In this document: positions 1 through 12,484 of the stretch, one piece after another
Layout of the letters: each line of letters begins with the position of its first letter
Numbering within the stretch: the first letter of the stretch is position 1
From: Porodaedalea pini
Lineage: Eukaryota; Basidiomycota; Agaricomycetes; Hymenochaetales; Hymenochaetaceae
Direction of reading: 5' to 3'
Length of the DNA: 64,000 nt
Assembly (NCBI GenBank): GCA_002794775.1
Contig: NBAY01000034.1
Location: 458,475 to 522,474, forward strand
Notes under the pieces: model-generated
Database searches by the model: none
Told to the model about the DNA's origin: nothing
What the model saw: only the letters and a program-made list of their open reading frames with translations
Position numbers and translations under genes: made by a program

Positions 1-2
1 TA

Positions 3-362
3 GAGTGGACCGAGAGTGGCCACTTCAATTTCATTCCTCTGGACGAACACTTGGATAGCCAAGCAAAGAAAGACATCGACGACTCGCTGAGACGTTTATT
101 CACGGATTTGCTAGATGACACGAATGGCTATGACTGGCAGCCGATACCTGACCTCGGTGAGAAACTGAGTCGAGTTCATGACACACTTTGTCGCGCCTAC
201 TACGCCGAGCGGCTCAGTGAGCACGACCGAAGAATATTAATCTTGCCCGGATTCTGGAAGCTTCGGGAGGAAATGATGAAGGTCCACTTTCTTGTAACGC
301 ACGGGTTGATCAGCTGGTTGAATCGTCTCGAATGGCTGAAGGCCCAGAAGCAAGATAAGTAA
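3..362 (+). CDS. 3' terminal exon of an unknown gene (partial)
   Basis: The frame is open from the window edge to a TAA at 360-362 and gives about 119 residues. The peptide is hydrophilic and rich in charged helices; it contains LRRLFTDLLDD and the segment HDTLCRAYYAERLSEHDRR. I do not recognise a family. There is no start codon in view (the first ATG would leave out clearly coding sequence), so this is the C-terminal end of a gene that begins outside the window. It converges on the minus-strand transporter gene at 927. About 560 bases separate the two stop codons. Confidence 0.5.
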   Translation, partial: EWTESGHFNFIPLDEHLDSQAKKDIDDSLRRLFTDLLDDTNGYDWQPIPDLGEKLSRVHDTLCRAYYAERLSEHDRRILILPGFWKLREEMMKVHFLVTHGLISWLNRLEWLKAQKQDK

Positions 363-926
363 TGATTGTTTGTTACGTCCTACTTTCCAGCCGCTTGAAA
401 GAGTATATCGTCGGACTCAGGACACCATGATGATTAACAGTACGGATATCCTACCTTTTTTGAGTTGAGACATGATGTACTCTCGGGGATGAACTATACG
501 CACAAAAAAGATCAAGGCTGTGCCGATATCCGAGAAGGATAAGTTATGAAAACTGATCTGAGTGTTCAAATGAGATGAAGTAAGAGGAAACACGGTCTGT
601 AGCTTCTTACAGTGAAGGTTCGACCACAAATTACCAACACACCCAGAAATCCGGAACAAAGCAATTGTATACGCGAAGTCTAGAGCTACATGTAGCAATT
701 CACTAGAGGAAGGCGAGCTAGAAAGAAAACGTAACAGTGAGAGTTCCAAGCAGGAATGTTTCATGTATCATGCATGATAGGTATGACATTGCAGGAGAAG
801 GGGGTAAAATACGGAGTGTCAGTAGTGACAATGTGGAAGAAAGCAAGGCGACGATGAGAAGAGCAGACAGGCGTGAATTTTGATCAAAGAACACGAAAAC
901 ACTTGGTGCCAAAACGTACTCGGAAA
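363..926. other. Convergent intergenic region, no gene seen
   Basis: This is the spacer between two convergent 3' ends. The open frames in it are short, lack fungal coding character and match nothing I recognise. I see no tRNA or repeat in it. Confidence 0.5.
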
Positions 927-3352
927 TCAAGGATTCGAGGCATATCGACTTCGTGCGCGAATTCGCTCACCAAAGTGCCAGAACAACCACGGTCTGCAGT
1001 ATCAGTACAAACGACATAAGTCCGCGACCAAGCACTATGCAAAAGCACTCACGCAGGGCAGCCAATAGCAATCGCGAACGCTGCAAGTATTGTATCACCC
1101 TTCCCATAGCCCAGGGCGCTGTACATTGCAGGCGCGAATAAAGGGAAGCCAAAACCCGCAAGTGAGCGTAGAAAGGAGACGGCAGCTAGCGCAGAAGCGG
1201 CGTGCAAAGTGAAGGCGTCGATCACATACGTCTGGATAGATTGGAAGTTGAGCACCATGCCGGCACCAATGAAAGCGAGTCCAATGTCGGGCACAATCCA
1301 GTGCACGTGCTTTTGAGCTGTCCAACCCATGAGAATGAGACCGATGGGGAGGCAAATCGTCCCTGGGACCATCATGGCTACATCACAATGCCGGGAATAT
1401 GAGCATTGAACCTTGCAAAGAAACCGAGAGATGGAAGGTGTAAGACGTACGGAGTCGAAATTCTGGTTTCCCAATACCACCGTTCCGCGCCTTGAGGCGC
1501 TTGTAGATCGGGTCTAAGAGGCGCGCACTGATCTGACTCACTCCCGTGAGGCCGATCCCTAGCGCGAGGTAGTTGAGTCCCGCGATGCCAACAGGCTCGC
1601 CATAGATGCCTTCGTAGATGGCGGGCACTGTTAAAAGAAGGAAGACGATGAAAAATGGGAATGAGACAAGACCGAGATAGTCGTGCACACCTGTTGTCAA
1701 AATTAGATATATTAAACCATAGCTAGTGTATGTGGGGAGCAGAAGTAAGCCCGACCGAAGGAGGAAAACAGGCAGGACGAGACGCACACAAATGCCATGT
1801 AGATTCCTAACAGCTGGATTATGGGCTCTTCAGCGAAGAGCACAAATGGTCGTTTGATTGCCTTCTGGAAGACGTGCTTCCAGCTGTACACAGTGACAAT
1901 ACTAAGTGCGCGTTCCTTTGGTAGAATGACTTAAGCTGACGCACTTGCGATCCGACCCCTGGAACGGCGTGGTGATACTGTCAGACCCTTCGGCGGACTT
2001 CTCGATCCCGAGCTTCTTACGAAGCCTGCGGGCTTTGCGCTCGAGGAGTACGGGTACAAAAGCTTAGGCGTTTCAACGTTTACGTTAGCCAGGAGTTGTC
2101 AGAGTACACTTACTCTCTTTGAGGAAGAATAAACCCAGGATCTGTACGAAACCGTCCACAATCGACGTACTCCAGAACTATACATTGTTTAGCATCACTA
2201 TAGAAGAAAAGACACGAAGCGGAGAAAATGTACCACCCAGCGCCATGTTGACCGCTCGGCAATCCAGGAGCCACAGACAGGGCCGATGACGGGCCCGAGG
2301 AGCGGAGCGAGTGAATAGAGCGCGATAGCCTGCCCGCGTTCTTCGGCACGCCAGCAGTCTCCGAGAACGCCACCACCGATCTACAGGGGCTCATGTTAGA
2401 CCAGGAACGACAGAGGAAGATGAGAGAAAGAAGACATACGGAGAGAGGTGCACTTCCACCAAGACCGGCGAGAAAGCGAAAGGCAATAAGCTCACCGGTG
2501 TTCTGAGCGCCACCACAAGCCGTGTTCCAAACTATTTAGATTGCACCTACTGAGAGTTTGAAAGGAGAAGACAAGAAAGGAGACACGCACTGAGGTACCA
2601 CATATTCGCAAGCTGTAAGACGCGTGAACGGCCGTACAGCTCTGAGAGCGGGCCGAGGAAGAGTGGACCGAACGCTGTTATGAAGTCGGCTCCGTTAATC
2701 GACATTGAGAGAAAGCGACTGTAAGTCACGTACTGTAACCGAGGACAAACACTGAAGTACTCATGGCCATAACTACTGTGCTCGTGATTCCGAGATGCGA
2801 CGCGAGCTGGTCGGAGGCCGGAGCGATCATAGAAGAGGAGACAGGTGAGATGAAGGTGAACGCTATCCGTAGATTTATATTGGTTTGTGTATGGTAAGAA
2901 GAAATAAAGCATGGACAGACCCGAAACAATGAGCGTCGCAATCCACTTCTTTTTGTATGACCAACTGCAAATGCATGCAGAATAGTCAGTGCCACGAAAA
3001 AAGGAGAGTCAAAGCCGGACGAGACGCACTTTAGGGGATTGGCTCGGTCTCCTGGGCCGTCCCAGTCAACGACCATGACTCCACCCTTCTCTCGCACGCC
3101 CGCGAACCCCGCCTCAAGTGCCTTCGCGCTGATGTGTTCGCTGGCGTTGCTCCTCCGTGAAGCCAGTGAGTTCCGTCGCGTTGCATCTGTGCTCTGCTGG
3201 CCTGGCGGCTCATCTTCTCCAAGTTGCATATGCGTTTTGCTGCTCTCACTGCTCTTTTCTTTCAGCGGAACATCGACGGGGGAATCGGCAGCCGGATCAT
3301 CGTGGAAAGGCGTTGGTGAAACGACGTTCGTTTCATTGTGGCGGCTTGCCAT
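927..3352 (-). CDS. MFS transporter, polyamine/drug:H+ antiporter (DHA1, TPO-like)
   Basis: Integral membrane transporter of the major facilitator superfamily; homologues export polyamines or drugs in exchange for protons. The start at 3350-3352 gives a hydrophilic N-terminus of about 120 residues ending DWDGPGDRANPLK. A GTGCGT...TTTGCAG intron follows, and the next exon starts WSYKKKWIATLIVSG, the usual entry to TM1. Later exons carry the motif GPLSELYGR (MFS motif A, TM2-3 loop) and the hydrophobic helices around SYGLIYLILTTGVHDY and VPDIGLAFIGAGMVLNF. The last short exon follows a GTGAGT intron and reads APWLFWHFGERIRARSRY before a TGA at 927-929, the typical C-terminus of this subfamily. 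The gene has several introns of about 50-70 bases; not every junction was resolved. No lesion was seen in the parts checked. The substrate cannot be told from sequence. Confidence 0.85.
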
Positions 3353-4216
3353 CGTCTGAGACGGCGTGCGAAGGGAGATAGGTTTTGTGCAAGGAGGCGG
3401 GCATGCTTAATGACTTCGGACGTTGTTTATAAGTAAGTCGAGAGGAAACCAGATGACGCGCTCGAAAATTCAATGCGCCGATTGGACTCACGGTTTCGGC
3501 ATCGCCGTGCCGACAGCTTTCCTATTTTTGGACCGATCATTCCGTGTTTTGATTTCGGCGCTGACCAACCATCATTCTCGTCATTCGACTTGTCGGACTC
3601 GTAGGACTTTCGCGCGCTATCTTAGTATCTATTCAAAACGCTCAATTGCGCAGAGAAGGAAATACACGGGGTGCGCTCGTCTACAAGAAAGCACGCCCAC
3701 GGAAAGCTGGAATCTATGGAGTCTGGATAAATTTACCATACGTTTCGCTTGGCTTGTTTCATTGCAACTTCTTCGTCACTTTACAGCTTAGCATTCACCG
3801 ACCCGATGCCTCGGTCAGAGCACATCAACTTGAAGTCTCACTTTTCAAGGAAGAAGAACACAAGAGTTCGTGCAATTACGGAAGTGAGGACGGGTTTGGC
3901 GCAAAGGCACTGTCAAACTCTGATTCCTTGTAGAAACCCTTCCAGCACAGTTTAGACATCTTACCCTTCGACTGACTACAACCACTTGTTTGTTACTTCA
4001 CATCGAGTACTTGCTTGATAAGATTCCATGCTGTGTCAAGATGATTTATGCATGAGACATTCTCGCTTGAGATTTTGGATCTGCTCGTCAACATCACCAT
4101 CATGGAAACGTTCCGCCGGGTTCTCTTCGTCTAGACTTTCGTTGCTGAGCAATGGCAATAAAACAACATCCTATCCGTTCTCTGAAAGCCTTTCTGTCGT
4201 TGCGGAGTTAGCACAG
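3353..4216. other. Upstream region of the MFS gene; no gene recognised
   Basis: This region holds the 5' flank of the minus-strand transporter and probably decayed 5' sequence of the chitinase pseudogene that follows. Plus-strand open frames exist (3423-3955, 4028-4228), but they look like nothing I know and have no clear exon structure. Confidence 0.4.
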
Positions 4217-5304
4217 AGGGTCCGCTAAATATCACTCTGCCCGTTGACGAAGCCATTCTCCTGCCTCAAGATTTCGCCAAAGCATAGAAAAACGTGAATC
4301 CATATCTTCTAATTTATTCCGACAACGTCGTATCGCCGTACCTACCCCATTTGTTTTCCGTCCGGACGCAGAGCAGTGCTGCGATCTATTGTGTGTACTA
4401 TGATGCAGTTCATGCTAACTAAGTTAACTCTTTTCTCGTCTTCTCCGTAGGACATAAAGACATTGCTTTCCATTGGCTGCTGAACAGGCTCGCTCTTCTA
4501 CTCAGCCAACGTTGGCGATGAGACAACCCGTACCAAGTTCATCAAGGCCGTGACGGACATTGCGAAGATCTACTAGCTACGAAAACCTCAACAGGCCCCT
4601 CCCCCATCCTTACCGCCTCAACAACCCTCACACCCTTCGTCAACAACACGGGGAGACCTTCCCCCGGCGTGCCTGCTTTCGCCAAAGTTCTGGATTATCT
4701 CGCGATCATGGGCTACGACGTCTAAGGGAGCTGGAGCGCCGCTTAACGACACCTGTGCGAGCGCGGACAACCAACAGGGCAACGCCGTCGGCGCAGCAGC
4801 GGTATGGACCGCTACAGGGATGCCCTTGGGCCAGATCGTGCTCGGTGTCGCTTCCTATCATCATTCCTTCGCTGTTAACTGGACCTCCGCGTTCAATGGC
4901 CCCAGCACTACCGATCTAGCGCCTACCCAGCCTTTCCGGTAGGTGACGCATGGGACGACGCGCCAGACATCGACGTCCGCGGAGTGTTCGAGAACCAGGG
5001 TGGCGTGCAGGTCTTCTTTAACCTCGTCGGTTCAAGCCTTCTTCTCGCGAACGGCACGGCCGCGCCAGATGTGCGCTACCGCTTCGACAACTGCAGCAAG
5101 ACAGACTACGAGTACAACATGTCGTCGAGTGTCATTATCAGCTATGACCGTCCCGACGCGTTCGCGGCCAATGCCAGCTTCATAGACAACATGGGCCTCA
5201 TGGGTCTCGCTATTTGGGAGGCCGGTGGGGACTCGAATGACACGCTTCTGGATGCTACTCGCGGCGCGGCTGGATTCGAGGATGATAATAGTTGCGATGA
5301 TTAA
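4217..5304 (+). pseudogene. GH18 chitinase remnant, catalytic motif deleted
   Basis: Decayed glycoside hydrolase family 18 chitinase (hydrolysis of beta-1,4-GlcNAc polymers in functional relatives). Readable blocks in order are GPLNITLPVDEA, DIKTLLSIG followed by GSLFYSANVG, FIKAVTDIAKIY, TPFVNNTGRPSPGVPAF, VLDYLAIMGYDV, APLNDTC, MPLGQIVLGVASY, and the C-terminal WEAGGDSNDTLLDATRG. Lesions: an in-frame TAG at 4285-4287; a TGA inside the GGW-TGS motif at 4481-4483; a TAG at 4574-4576; a TAA in place of the Trp codon of DVWGSW; and at least two frame changes. The segment that should hold the D-x-x-D-x-D-x-E active site is missing between codons at about 4573 and 4577, so no active enzyme can be made. 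A long intron (4294-4450) separates the first two blocks. Homology is clear; the exact 5' limit is not. Confidence 0.8.
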
Positions 5305-6137
5305 AGGTGTTGATGAGAGCTTTCTAAACTTCCTTGGTCACTGCTTCAAGCTGCATACACACCCATTGAAACCAATTGCGTTCCGTAGCTTTTTTTGCTT
5401 TGATTTTCCATACTTGTACACATTTGTTCTCTTTACTGTTTATCAATCTAGTACACCGGGGTGGAGAACTCATGTATGCACTCTGTGGGAGAAATGCAAC
5501 TGTGAAATTTCACATTGAACCTTAACCTAAGACTTCAGTCCTGCCGAGCCAACTGCGGTCCTGACTATGACGTGGGCTGTATGTGCAAGAGTTATAGGGA
5601 AGGGAAGTAGGTGGAGATTGTGCATTGTTGAGTCGCATGCACAATGAGCAATCTTTATAAGTGAGCTATGTGACAAAAGTGCGAACCACAGTGAAAGGAA
5701 ACTCTGGATGGAAAGGGCTGTATATTATGGGGGCTGCGGCAGATTAGCGAAGTTGAGCCTATCTTACCACAGCTTAGCTCCTGCACGACAAAGATGAGAC
5801 ATAATACGACAATGCAAGTATTGCTTGCTACTAAATCTCTGCGTCCTCAAGATTCGCACCATGTACTAAAAAGTCTGGTTCCCTTACTGCCATGACGAAT
5901 GCTTCCCTCAAACATGAAATGGAATTTCAAAGTCTCCTAAATGACATGATAGAGCGTAACGAAAGGACGTAAAGAAAGAATAAGAGGTTCAACTAGCAGA
6001 AATGTGTGCCTGCGAAGTACATGAGGACAGTGTGATAGACGACGACAACGGAAAGATGGGTAAAGAAAGGGATTGTTTCAATAGGAATGAGAAGCAAAGG
6101 AGATGATGCAAGGTACGACAGCTAGAATATTTATTAA
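5305..6137. other. Intergenic, no gene seen
   Basis: This stretch lies between the chitinase remnant and the 3' end of the large minus-strand gene. It holds no convincing open frame, repeat or RNA gene. The part near 6138 is presumably 3' UTR. Confidence 0.5.
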
Positions 6138-9100
6138 TTATGAAGAGGAAATGTTCGATAAGTGAGAACCGGGTCCTAGCGCGACGTTGGATGAAGACGC
6201 CGACGCCGACAGCGTAAACGCAGAGCCCTCAGTACGAACGAGGAGGCCCTTCACTTCTGCGAGGCAGTCAAGCAACCGCGCAGTCACGACCCGCGCGTTT
6301 TCCAACAGTGGCTTGATATTCTCCGGTGTCATCGCGAGCTTCAGGTTCGAAACCGGCTGAACCGGCGCCACAGACGCATCGAACGATGGAATGCCCTTGC
6401 TGTGCTTCGGCGGAACGGTGCGCACAGATGAGAACTGCCTCTCTCGGTCTCTGTCCTTGCCTGCTCGCGAGCGTGGCCTACGCGCTGATTCTGATGTGGC
6501 TGGAGTCTGGCGCCCCAACGGCCCACCAGATCCGGTGGACAACATACTGACGTTATTTTCGTCGACATTCGAGAGGCGTGGCGAGCGTATGTTCGTTAAC
6601 GACTGATCCGGTGTCGCGATGCTTCCTTGCGATGAGCTGAATGGATGGCTATGATGCTTGGGAGTGATGGGCCGGGATGACGGAGGCATAGAAAGTCGAT
6701 TTTGCTGTTTCTTTTTGCGTAGCTTCATCGTAGAGCCCCGACCTGAGGAAGATACGTCAGCAATTGCAGCAATCTGCGCGTCGACATCTGATGTTGAATC
6801 CATCCTGTCCCAGTCCGAGTCTTCGATGTCATCACTGGCATCCTCGCGTGATGTAGCAGCATGACTGTCTCTTTCCTCTGGACCCGTCCGACCTGAAATA
6901 TCGAGAACTGCATCCGACTGCTCACTGCTCTGCTCTGGCGAGTCCGCAGACGACAAGGTGGCCGTCGCCTTGTGCTTTTGCCCAAGTCGAAATAGAGACG
7001 CCAGACTCGGTCGGCGTGGTGATGACTTGTGTGTGAGGGGCAGCCCTCCTGTGAATTGGCTATAGTCCGGCACAGGCGAACGCATCGATTCGATAAGCGC
7101 TGCGCTCGTTTCAGATTTCCTACGAGCGTTGGGAGGCTGCGTGGGTACGCCGGCAACGGTGTTGTAACTGTAGGGGTGATTGTCGATTTGTCGAGGGTGG
7201 CTGTCGAATGACGATTCGGTACTAATTGTTGTCGACGAATGTGCAACCATGCCTTCAGGCTGGTTCTGAATGGCACGTACAGCACTCCGTTTTAAGCTGC
7301 GTAACATGTCGCGTATCCCGACCATCCCAAGCCTGCTTACCCTTCTTTTCTTGTTCATCGGAGAATCAGGCGTTGGACCCATTATCACCGACTCATCGGT
7401 TGGAAGAGTCAATGAGCTGTCCATAGCCTCATCCGCTGCGCCCCACGGCGCTGAAAGCAGGTCGGGAACATTAAGTTGTACACCCTCTTTCGCCGACTCT
7501 GCATTGTTCAGCATCTCTTTGAGAAGGTATAGCTGACGGTGGCCAAAGTCATGTCGTCCTGTCGACGCATGCCACGAGACAAGCGCAGGCGGGCTCCCGG
7601 TTGGTGGATTTTGGGGGCTCGCGACGTCTGCTAGTGAGAGATCGGGCTTGCCTTCGTCACCCGCGAGCGTTACTGCACGCTCGCGGTTCTTGCCTCGGCT
7701 ATCTACACGTGCGCCAGTACGCGCTGCATCGCTGTCATCTGCAAGGGCGGCTAGCGCAGCCTGCGTCGAAGGTTCAGCGACGCTCCCCGTTCCTAGTTCA
7801 ATGAGCAAGTCCGCACACTCCCAGGCTATGCTATACTTCGCATCGATAGCCCGGAATGCTAGAGCGAGGCTCCTGTAATCGATGATAGGTGGAAGCGGGG
7901 GATTTGTGCTCGATCTTGCTCGTGAATTGGAACGCGAAAGCCCAAAGAGGCCGGCAGTTGGTGAGGTTGCGCGCGACGGTGGACGAGGCGCGTCAAGGAT
8001 GCTCTGGATTTGCGTAGCAATCGTGAAATAGCTTGCTCGCAGTTCTTGCATCTCTGAATGCCCTTCATCAGTTATCCAGACGCAAAGACAAGGACAAATA
8101 ACCAACGTTCAACGCGCCCTGCAAATTCTCTCACCCGACCTAAATCTCTCTTCAATCCATCCTGCGCCCGGCTAATCCGACTTGGTATCTTCAAGTCACC
8201 CAACGAATTTCTCCGATGGACGTTGGCATTGCCACTTGCAGTGGCATTTCCCGAAGCATCCATTCCAATAGGTAGAGGTGATGCGCGCCCGAGTGACGCA
8301 GCCTGTGGAGATGGGCTAAGCCGTGAAACAGATGCGTTCTGACCCGGTGATGACGACGTAGCGAAAGATGAAGATTTAGAATGGGTGAGAGTTGGAAGAT
8401 CGCCCGAGCGTCGAGGAGGGCCAGAGGAGGGCCAGTCACGCGGTGGACTGGACGTTGGTGAGGTAAGATCAACCTGAATGGCCCCAGATAACGAAGTTGG
8501 AATAGCTGACGGCGCCTTCGTAGAGTCCTTCGGCGATGACGGAAGGAGCTGGCTGGACAACGAATCGGAGTCAGGAGGGATAAAGGGCAGAGGTGGTACA
8601 GCTGGCACCGGACATTGAAAATGGCTGTCTGCCGACTGTTGCTGACGTTTTCGTGCATGCGCGCTGGCGAGACTGATGCGACGCATGCTTCCCATAAATC
8701 CTCGACGGCCACCCTTCTCGTCCGAACCTCTGTCCATATGCGCGAGTTCATCGCTACTTGCAGCCGTTCCAGTCGAACCAGTCGCACTCACGCTCCTACC
8801 GGTTGCACTCATACTCGGTGAAGGAGAGAAATGTGATCGATTTTCATTCAGAGCTGATCCGGAGACGTGACGGGGGAAAACCGGGCGTGCCTTACCAAGA
8901 GATGAAGGCACTTGGTGTGAGTCAGGAATGCGTGGCCTAAGCCGCGTCGGTGTCTCCCCGCTGAACGGTGTCGAGACCTGTCGATGACTGTACTCATGCA
9001 TTGACATTTGGGACGACTCTCCATCCGAAGAATTCTTCCCACGTTCAGGCGAGGATGCCGACGCGGACCTTCTCGAGGAAAGGAGTTTTTGACCGAATGC

Positions 9101-10873
9101 ACGAATACGAGCCCTGCGAGGAGAAGTACTGATTCCTACCTCGGAATCTCCGGACTGGCTACCCTGCGTCGTCATCGGCACCGCCGTAGGAATTGCAACT
9201 CGTAGCCGCCCTCGTTCCCTATCCCTCGATTTCGCTCTGCTTGCGTCCTGGATTTCGACTGCGAGACTAGATCGAGCGGATGCCGTTGCGTCCATCCCGC
9301 CCGAAACACGATGAAAAAATCGGTTCCGACTCGGTGTCTGCGGAGGACCGACAACTCCAGTTCCGGTGCCAGGCGGCAGCGGCGGCGGCGGCATAATCGA
9401 CGATGGAGACACATGAGGAGCGATGTGAGAGGGTGGACGTGGTGTTCTATTGTTGTCGAACCGGTCTACCTCCGCATCGAGCGTCGTCCCCGATAGAAAC
9501 GCACTAGATGGACCTCCACTTGTCGGCGAGCACTCAATGTTCCGGTTGGCATTCTCTTGCGAGCCTGATTCTGTGCCCGTCCCATTGCTAAAACGCTTCC
9601 GTCCCCAGCGCCGCATGCTCCCTATGCGTGCGAGCAGCGGACTCTTGCTCGCAGAAGTGGGCGACATAGGTGCTGGTGGTATAGATGAGGCCTGAATAGA
9701 AGACAAAGGCGTCGTGGGTGACAGCACCGCTCCCGTACTTGAAGATGGTGGAGTGCAAGGCCGGGAGTCTGGGGTTGAAGGTCGAAGAAAGGTCGGTTCA
9801 ACTCCAGCCCTATCATCGAGCTCGAGAATGCTCGAGTCGAGATGAGGAGGCCTACTCTTCTTGCGCAGACGCCGCCGCTCTCTAGGAGCCTCCGGACTCT
9901 GTGGAAAGCGGTTCGGCTTGACGAACTTCTGGTGCATGGGGGAGGACGGGGACGACTCGGCCGAATGTGTGCGCCTCAGAGAAAGTGCTAGATGTGCCGT
10001 AGAACTGTATATCGAGTCGCGGTCACGGTGGCCACCGGAGGTCGTCGTGGCAGGAATGGAGAAGACGGAATGGCTCGGAGAGGAGCGCGGGAAAGGCGAT
10101 GGTGGGGATGTGTACGGCCCCAGGACATCACCGGAAGGAATTGCAGGAAGAAATGTCGGTAAAGTGATCACGGGAGGAAGTGAAGGGAGAGGTGGAACGT
10201 CATTGGCTAACGAACCCAAGGGCCTTCTCCGAGACGATGTGACGGTCTTGTCCTCCTCATCATCGCAGTCAAAACCCACCTCTCGATCGAAGTTGTTTGC
10301 CTCGTCATCCGACGAATCCCATATAGCATCACGATCTCGCTCACGGCGCGACCTCTTGGAGCGCGCACTCGGACCTGCACCAGGACTGCTTGTCCCAGCT
10401 CCCATCTCAAAGTCCTCATCCCAGTTTTCCTCTTCAAGTTCCTCGTACACGTGAGCACGCTGCGCGCTTCGGGACTGAAGTCCAGCAGGAGTTGACGCAC
10501 ATGGTTTTGCGGGAGAATCGGTAGAATCGAGAAAGTCGTCGTCCCAGTTCTCGCGCTCTTCTTGCCTGCCAACACGACTGGGCCCAATCGCGCTCTGATG
10601 GCGCGTTGAGGTGGGTGACTCGGACCACGCGCGGAGTCCTTCGACGACATTGCGCTGCGGTGTACGCAGAGTGCTTGCCTCTGCTATTCCTGTCAGCTTT
10701 TTCTTATAGATACATAGAAAAAAATATATACCTTTATCGATATGCTCAAGCCGCGACCTCGCCTTCATCTCATGTCGAGACGACGCATCGCTCGCAGACA
10801 GTTTTTGCGCTGCACCATCGATCTGCTGAAAGACGAAGTCGTCATTCCAGACCTGAGAAGACGCTGTGATCAC
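6138..10873 (-). CDS. Very large low-complexity protein with acidic W-[DN]-D-F motifs; possible septation-network regulator
   Basis: Predicted protein of about 1,560 residues. The start at 10871-10873 gives MITASSQVWNDDFVF. A 42-base in-frame intron (10690-10731) removes a lysine-rich hydrophobic stretch, and a 53-base intron (8054-8106) joins GRVE to QMQELRASYF. The N-terminal 250 residues hold three similar acidic motifs (VWNDDFVF, NWDDDFLD, NWDEDFEM). The middle is Ser/Pro/Arg-rich and looks disordered. The C-terminus is a conserved-looking helical segment, LKLAMTPENIKPLLENARVV, with TARLLDCLAEVKGLLV after it. WDDDF-type motifs occur in fungal mitotic-exit/septation proteins (Cdc7- or Byr4/Bfa1-like), but I saw no kinase or GAP domain, so the link is tentative. 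The frame is intact throughout, which argues for a functional gene. Confidence 0.6.
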
Positions 10874-11401
10874 ATCTCATCATTAATTTCGAACCAGAGA
10901 TTAACTGCACGTCAGGACACGTACTAGTTGCGTTTTTGCGCTGCGGCGTCGCTGCTGCCATCCCTGCTGTAGTCGAGGGATACAAGTCATCAGTTGTTAT
11001 CATGAAGATGTCGCGGCGAGCCTTAAGCTCGATGAGCACCGACCGTGCCACCCACGTCGTAGTCGCCGTCGAGCGAAGAGGCAGAAGCAGTGCCTGCTCG
11101 TCGTGAATGTCCACATAGACGCGAAAGCATCACGTGCATCACATTGGTCACGTAAATTGTCTTACAAAATATGATCAGTCGACTAAAGCATTTCTATACA
11201 CTACAGTTGAAAGCGGCTAAAGCTGACAACTGAAAATGTGTCAACTTGCAACTCTATCTAGTCTCTGAGTCCGTGTTAAATGGCCAAAAACTCACATATA
11301 TAGATAGCAGTAGTGTACAGAATATAGCTTGCTGATCATAATCTTTTTTTTCTTGAATATCAAAAATTTTCAGGACAAGATTTGAAACAGTTGTCTAGAT
11401 A
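10874..11401. other. 5' flank of the large gene; AT-rich spacer
   Basis: A minus-strand open frame at 10842-11114 overlaps the start of the large gene but begins only at a GTG and has no recognisable content. The rest (11150-11401) is AT-rich spacer leading into the foldback element. Nothing else is seen. Confidence 0.4.
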
Positions 11402-12484
11402 GTTACTGCCCTTTGCAGAAGTATTGTCACACGTGATTTCACTGATTTTCATGCCACAAGAGCCTCAAAACACAAACATTTTCATATCTCAACCAAAAGT
11501 TGACCTTTTTGCATCATCTAAGTTGATAAATTCATTTTTTTATCTCATCTTTCATCTTTCAACAAGAGTGATAAGAAATAGTCAAAATTGGAGTCCAAAA
11601 CAGCAAAAATGCTGTTTTTGAACCCATTTCCCTTGTTCATTTTTTCCTGCACTCAGATTTCACTGTACAGTGCTCCAGACCAGCCCAGAATTCCAGTATT
11701 AGTCTATTATGAATTTACAGACTGATTTTGAGATGTATTGTGAGGTAGATGTGCTGAATTGGTGCATGCCTAAAACACACAAATCCCCTCTGTTTCTGCA
11801 AGCCCCCCAGCCCCCAGGAAAAGTTCTTCTCAGCTGAGTTCATGCATGTAAATTCATTCAAAGTGTATTGGAAGAGATTTGAGCAGCATCCAGGGCTCTA
11901 GCATCAACCAGTGAGCTGAATTGAGTACCAGATTCTGACTGTATGCACTATTCTTGTGAACATATCCCTGATTCATGAAGCAAGCCTGTATCCATGGATG
12001 CTGCTCAAATCTCTTCCAATACAATTTGAATGAATTTACATGCATGAACTTAGCTGAGAAGAATTTTTCCTGGGGCTGGGGGGCTTGCAGAAACAGAGGG
12101 GATTTGTGTGTTTTAGGCATGCACCAATTCAGCACATCTACCTCACAATACATCTCAAAATCAGTCTGTAAATTCATAATAGACTAATACTGGAATTCTG
12201 GGCTGGTCTGGAGCACTGTACAGTGAAATCTGAGTGCAGGAAAAAATGAACAAGGGAAATGGGTTCAAAAACAGCATTTTTGCTGTTTTGGACTCCAATT
12301 TTGACTATTTCTTATCACTCTTGTTGAAAGATGAAAGATGAGATAAAAAAATGAATTTATCAACTTAGATGATGCAAAAAGGTCAACTTTTGGTTGAGAT
12401 ATGAAAATGTTTGTGTTTTGAGGCTCTTGTGGCATGAAAATCAGTGAAATCACGTGTGACAATACTTCTGAAAAGGGCAGTAAA
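11402..12484. repeat. 1.08 kb palindromic foldback element, arms about 490 bp
   Basis: The left arm (about 11402-11892) and right arm (about 11995-12484) are near-perfect inverted copies around a loop of about 100 bases. The two ends read GTTACTGCCCTTT and, on the other strand, GTTTACTGCCCTTTT. Each arm encodes the same spurious 65-codon frame on opposite strands. No transposase is present and no clear target duplication flanks it, so it is either a non-autonomous foldback element or a locally generated palindrome. Its transcript would fold into a long hairpin. Confidence 0.85.

Noticed and set aside
10842..11114. Minus-strand open frame upstream of the large gene
   Set aside because: It begins at GTG, overlaps the start of the large gene in another frame and has no recognisable content or splice context.
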